DNA of 6,960 nucleotides from JAQVYV01 sp964507305 (GTDB lineage: Bacteria > Bacillota > Clostridia > Saccharofermentanales > UBA5734): NCBI GenBank assembly GCA_964507305.1, contig CAZDPQ010000129.1:1-6960 (forward strand). The letters run 5' to 3'. The stretch's first letter is position 1. The number at the start of each line of letters is the position of its first letter. Below, one piece after another: positions 5,418 to 6,960 of this stretch. The notes beneath the pieces are model-generated. The model searched no databases, had not been told where the DNA came from, and saw only the letters and a program-made list of their open reading frames with translations. The position numbers and the translations under genes were made by a program.

Positions 5418-6600
5418 AAATCTCAGGATCAGCATTTTCGGCGAATCCCACGGCGAAAAGATCGGCGTCGTGATCGACGGTCTCCTGCCGAACATCGCTT
5501 TGGATCTCGAGGAGATCTCCCGCCAGATGCTGCGCAGGGCGCCCGGCAAGGAGGCCGTCTGGTCGACCCGCCGGGTCGAGACGGATGTTCCGCATGTCGT
5601 GTCGGGCTATTTCAACGGCCGGACGACCGGGACGCCGCTGTGCGCCTTCATCGAAAACGGCAATCAGCGCTCCGGGGATTACGCGCAGAGCGGGTATGTC
5701 CCCCGTCCCGGGCACTCGGATTTCACCGCGGCCCTGCGCTACGCGTGGGCGGCCGATCCGCGCGGCGGCGGGCATTTCTCGGGCCGGCTGACCGCGCCGC
5801 TGATGTTCGCCGGCGCCGTCTGCATGCAGGTGCTCCGGGAGCTGTACGGCTGCGGGATCTATTCGCACATCCATTCCATCGCGGACTGCCGGGACACCGA
5901 CTTCGACACCCTGTCGCGGGAAGCCGGGTGGTACGCCGGCAGCGCCTGCCCGAGACGCTATGACGCGGAGAGCCTGGACGCGCTCGCCGGTTTGGATGAG
6001 ATGGATTTTCCCGTACTCAGTCCGGAGGAGGGCGAACGGATGCGCGGGATCATCGGCCAGGCCGCGGAGGAAGGGGACTCGGTCGGCGGCGTCATTGAGA
6101 CGATGATCCTCGGATATCCGGCCGGCATCGGCGATCCCATGTTCGAAGGCATGGAATCCCGCTTTGCCTCGATGCTCTTTTCGATCCCCGCCGTCAAGGG
6201 CGTCGAATTCGGCTCCGGTTTCGGAGCGTCGCGGATGCGGGGTTCGGAAAACAACGACGCACCTTTTTACTCCGAAACGGGCGGAGGACCCGAAGGCAGG
6301 ACTGTCTGTTTCCGCAGCAACAACGCAGGCGGGCTGCTCGGGGGGATCACGAACGGCATGCCGATCCTGATCCGGACCGCCGTCAAGCCGACCGCATCGA
6401 TCCGCAAGGACCAGTCCTCGATCGACATGACCCGCAGCATCAACGTCCCGCTCGCGATCCGCGGGAGGCACGACCCGTGCATCGTCCCGCGCGCGCTGCC
6501 CGTCGTCGACGCGGCGTGCGCGGTCGTCCTGCTGGACAGCTGCCTGGGCGCCGAACCGGCGGGGCTCAAAGGAGGATCCGATGAAAACGCAGATCGTTGA
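5398..6600 (+). CDS. aroC: Chorismate synthase
   Basis: AroC removes phosphate from EPSP by an FMN-dependent 1,4-elimination to give chorismate, the last common step of aromatic biosynthesis. The 400-residue protein is near full length for the family, toward the long side. Signature regions are all visible: GESHGEKIGVVIDG (15-28) with active-site His18; RRAPGKEAVWSTRRVE; TTGTPLCAFIEN; RPGHSDFT (103-110) with catalytic His106; GGGHFSGRLTAP (123-134), a variant of the common GGGRSSARETA; a C-terminal NNAGG..GGITNGMP block; KPT.SI; and GRHDPCIVPRALPVV with catalytic Asp359. No flavin reductase domain is attached, so reduced FMN must come from elsewhere. Its start lies 20 bases inside aroA, and its own end overlaps aroQ by 20 bases. 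Confidence 0.97.
   Translation: MGSIFGKNLRISIFGESHGEKIGVVIDGLLPNIALDLEEISRQMLRRAPGKEAVWSTRRVETDVPHVVSGYFNGRTTGTPLCAFIENGNQRSGDYAQSGYVPRPGHSDFTAALRYAWAADPRGGGHFSGRLTAPLMFAGAVCMQVLRELYGCGIYSHIHSIADCRDTDFDTLSREAGWYAGSACPRRYDAESLDALAGLDEMDFPVLSPEEGERMRGIIGQAAEEGDSVGGVIETMILGYPAGIGDPMFEGMESRFASMLFSIPAVKGVEFGSGFGASRMRGSENNDAPFYSETGGGPEGRTVCFRSNNAGGLLGGITNGMPILIRTAVKPTASIRKDQSSIDMTRSINVPLAIRGRHDPCIVPRALPVVDAACAVVLLDSCLGAEPAGLKGGSDENADR
6568..6575 (+). promoter_or_regulatory. Ribosome binding site of aroQ, inside aroC
   Basis: AAAGGAGG lies 5 bases before the ATG at 6581, inside the aroC coding sequence. This very strong site is the main reason for accepting the upstream ATG and hence the N-terminal extension of AroQ. 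Confidence 0.8.
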
Positions 6601-6960
6601 GATCCCGACGGCCCCGGCCGACCCGGAGCATGTGACGTTTGCCGGCCTGAAGGAAGAGGCGGCCTGGCAGCGCAGGCACTTCGAGGATCTTCATTTCCGG
6701 ATCCTGCTGATCAATGGCCCGAACCTCAACATGCTCGGCAGGCGCGATCCCGCGCAGTACGGCACGTTCACGCTTGCCGACGCGGAGAAGCTCGCCGCCG
6801 ATACGGCCAATGCCCGCGGCTTCGGGCTTGACTGCTTCCAGTCCAACCACGAGGGCGCGATCGTCGACCGGATCCATGAGGCGATGGCCGGATGCGACGG
6901 GATCGTGATCAACCCGGGAGCCTACACCCATTACAGCTACGCGATCTACGACGCGCTCGA
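6581..6960 (+). CDS. aroQ: Type II 3-dehydroquinate dehydratase, 5' part, with N-terminal extension
   Basis: This enzyme dehydrates 3-dehydroquinate to 3-dehydroshikimate, the third step and the only one not covered by the upstream genes. The frame is open to the window end, giving 126 complete codons. The dehydroquinase fold starts near residue 40 with ILLINGPNLNMLG (41-53). RRDPAQYG (54-61) follows, with the catalytic Tyr60 and loop Arg. FQSNHEGAIVDRIHEA (86-101) carries substrate-binding Asn and a conserved Glu. INPGAYTHYSYAI (110-122) contains the catalytic His117. These are type II (AroQ, dodecameric) features, unrelated to type I AroD. About 38 residues precede the fold, whereas most AroQ proteins begin a few residues before the INGPNLN strand. 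No alternative ATG or GTG with a good ribosome binding site is visible next to the fold; GTG at 6632 is not preceded by one. The C-terminal quarter or so is missing from the window. Confidence 0.94.
   Translation, partial: MKTQIVEIPTAPADPEHVTFAGLKEEAAWQRRHFEDLHFRILLINGPNLNMLGRRDPAQYGTFTLADAEKLAADTANARGFGLDCFQSNHEGAIVDRIHEAMAGCDGIVINPGAYTHYSYAIYDAL

Noticed and set aside
4122..5549. A 475-codon - strand frame opposite aroA and the start of aroC
   Set aside because: Same reasons: it is the antisense of highly conserved EPSP synthase motifs and encodes no recognisable domain.

Overview
The window is a compact block of core metabolism on the + strand of a GC-rich bacterium. It begins inside a 2-C-methyl-D-erythritol 2,4-cyclodiphosphate synthase gene (ispF, isoprenoid pathway). 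It then carries six genes that together cover all seven steps of the shikimate pathway, from phosphoenolpyruvate plus erythrose-4-phosphate to chorismate. The last gene is cut by the window end. I see no mobile element, CRISPR array, tRNA or rRNA, and no convincing gene on the - strand; the long - strand frames are shadows of GC-rich coding sequence.

Layout: 3' part of ispF (1-375); a fused shikimate dehydrogenase-shikimate kinase, aroEK (about 368-1858), overlapping ispF; a 117-bp gap (1859-1975) with a candidate promoter, an operator-like palindrome and a strong ribosome binding site; then a tight run of DAHP synthase aroF (1976-2992), dehydroquinate synthase aroB (3029-4090), EPSP synthase aroA (4083-5417), chorismate synthase aroC (5398-6600) and the 5' part of a type II dehydroquinase aroQ (6581-6960+). 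In pathway order the steps are aroF (1), aroB (2), aroQ (3), aroEK (4 and 5), aroA (6), aroC (7). From aroB onward the genes overlap by 8, 20 and 20 bases, each with a Shine-Dalgarno sequence inside the preceding gene, which points to one translationally coupled transcript.

Organism: strong AGGAGG-type Shine-Dalgarno sites, a type I-beta DAHP synthase with an N-terminal ferredoxin-like regulatory domain, and AroA/AroC motifs of the sort I associate with Clostridia (CGESGSTLR, GGGHFSGRLTAP) suggest a GC-rich member of the Bacillota or a relative. This is an inference from motif style, not an identification.

Nothing here is a clearly new biological system. The points most worth a second look are the aroE-aroK fusion with its basic N-terminal extension and low-complexity insertion, the IspF that has lost several usually invariant active-site acidic residues, the palindrome overlapping the -35 box upstream of aroF, and the rearranged N-terminal region of AroA.
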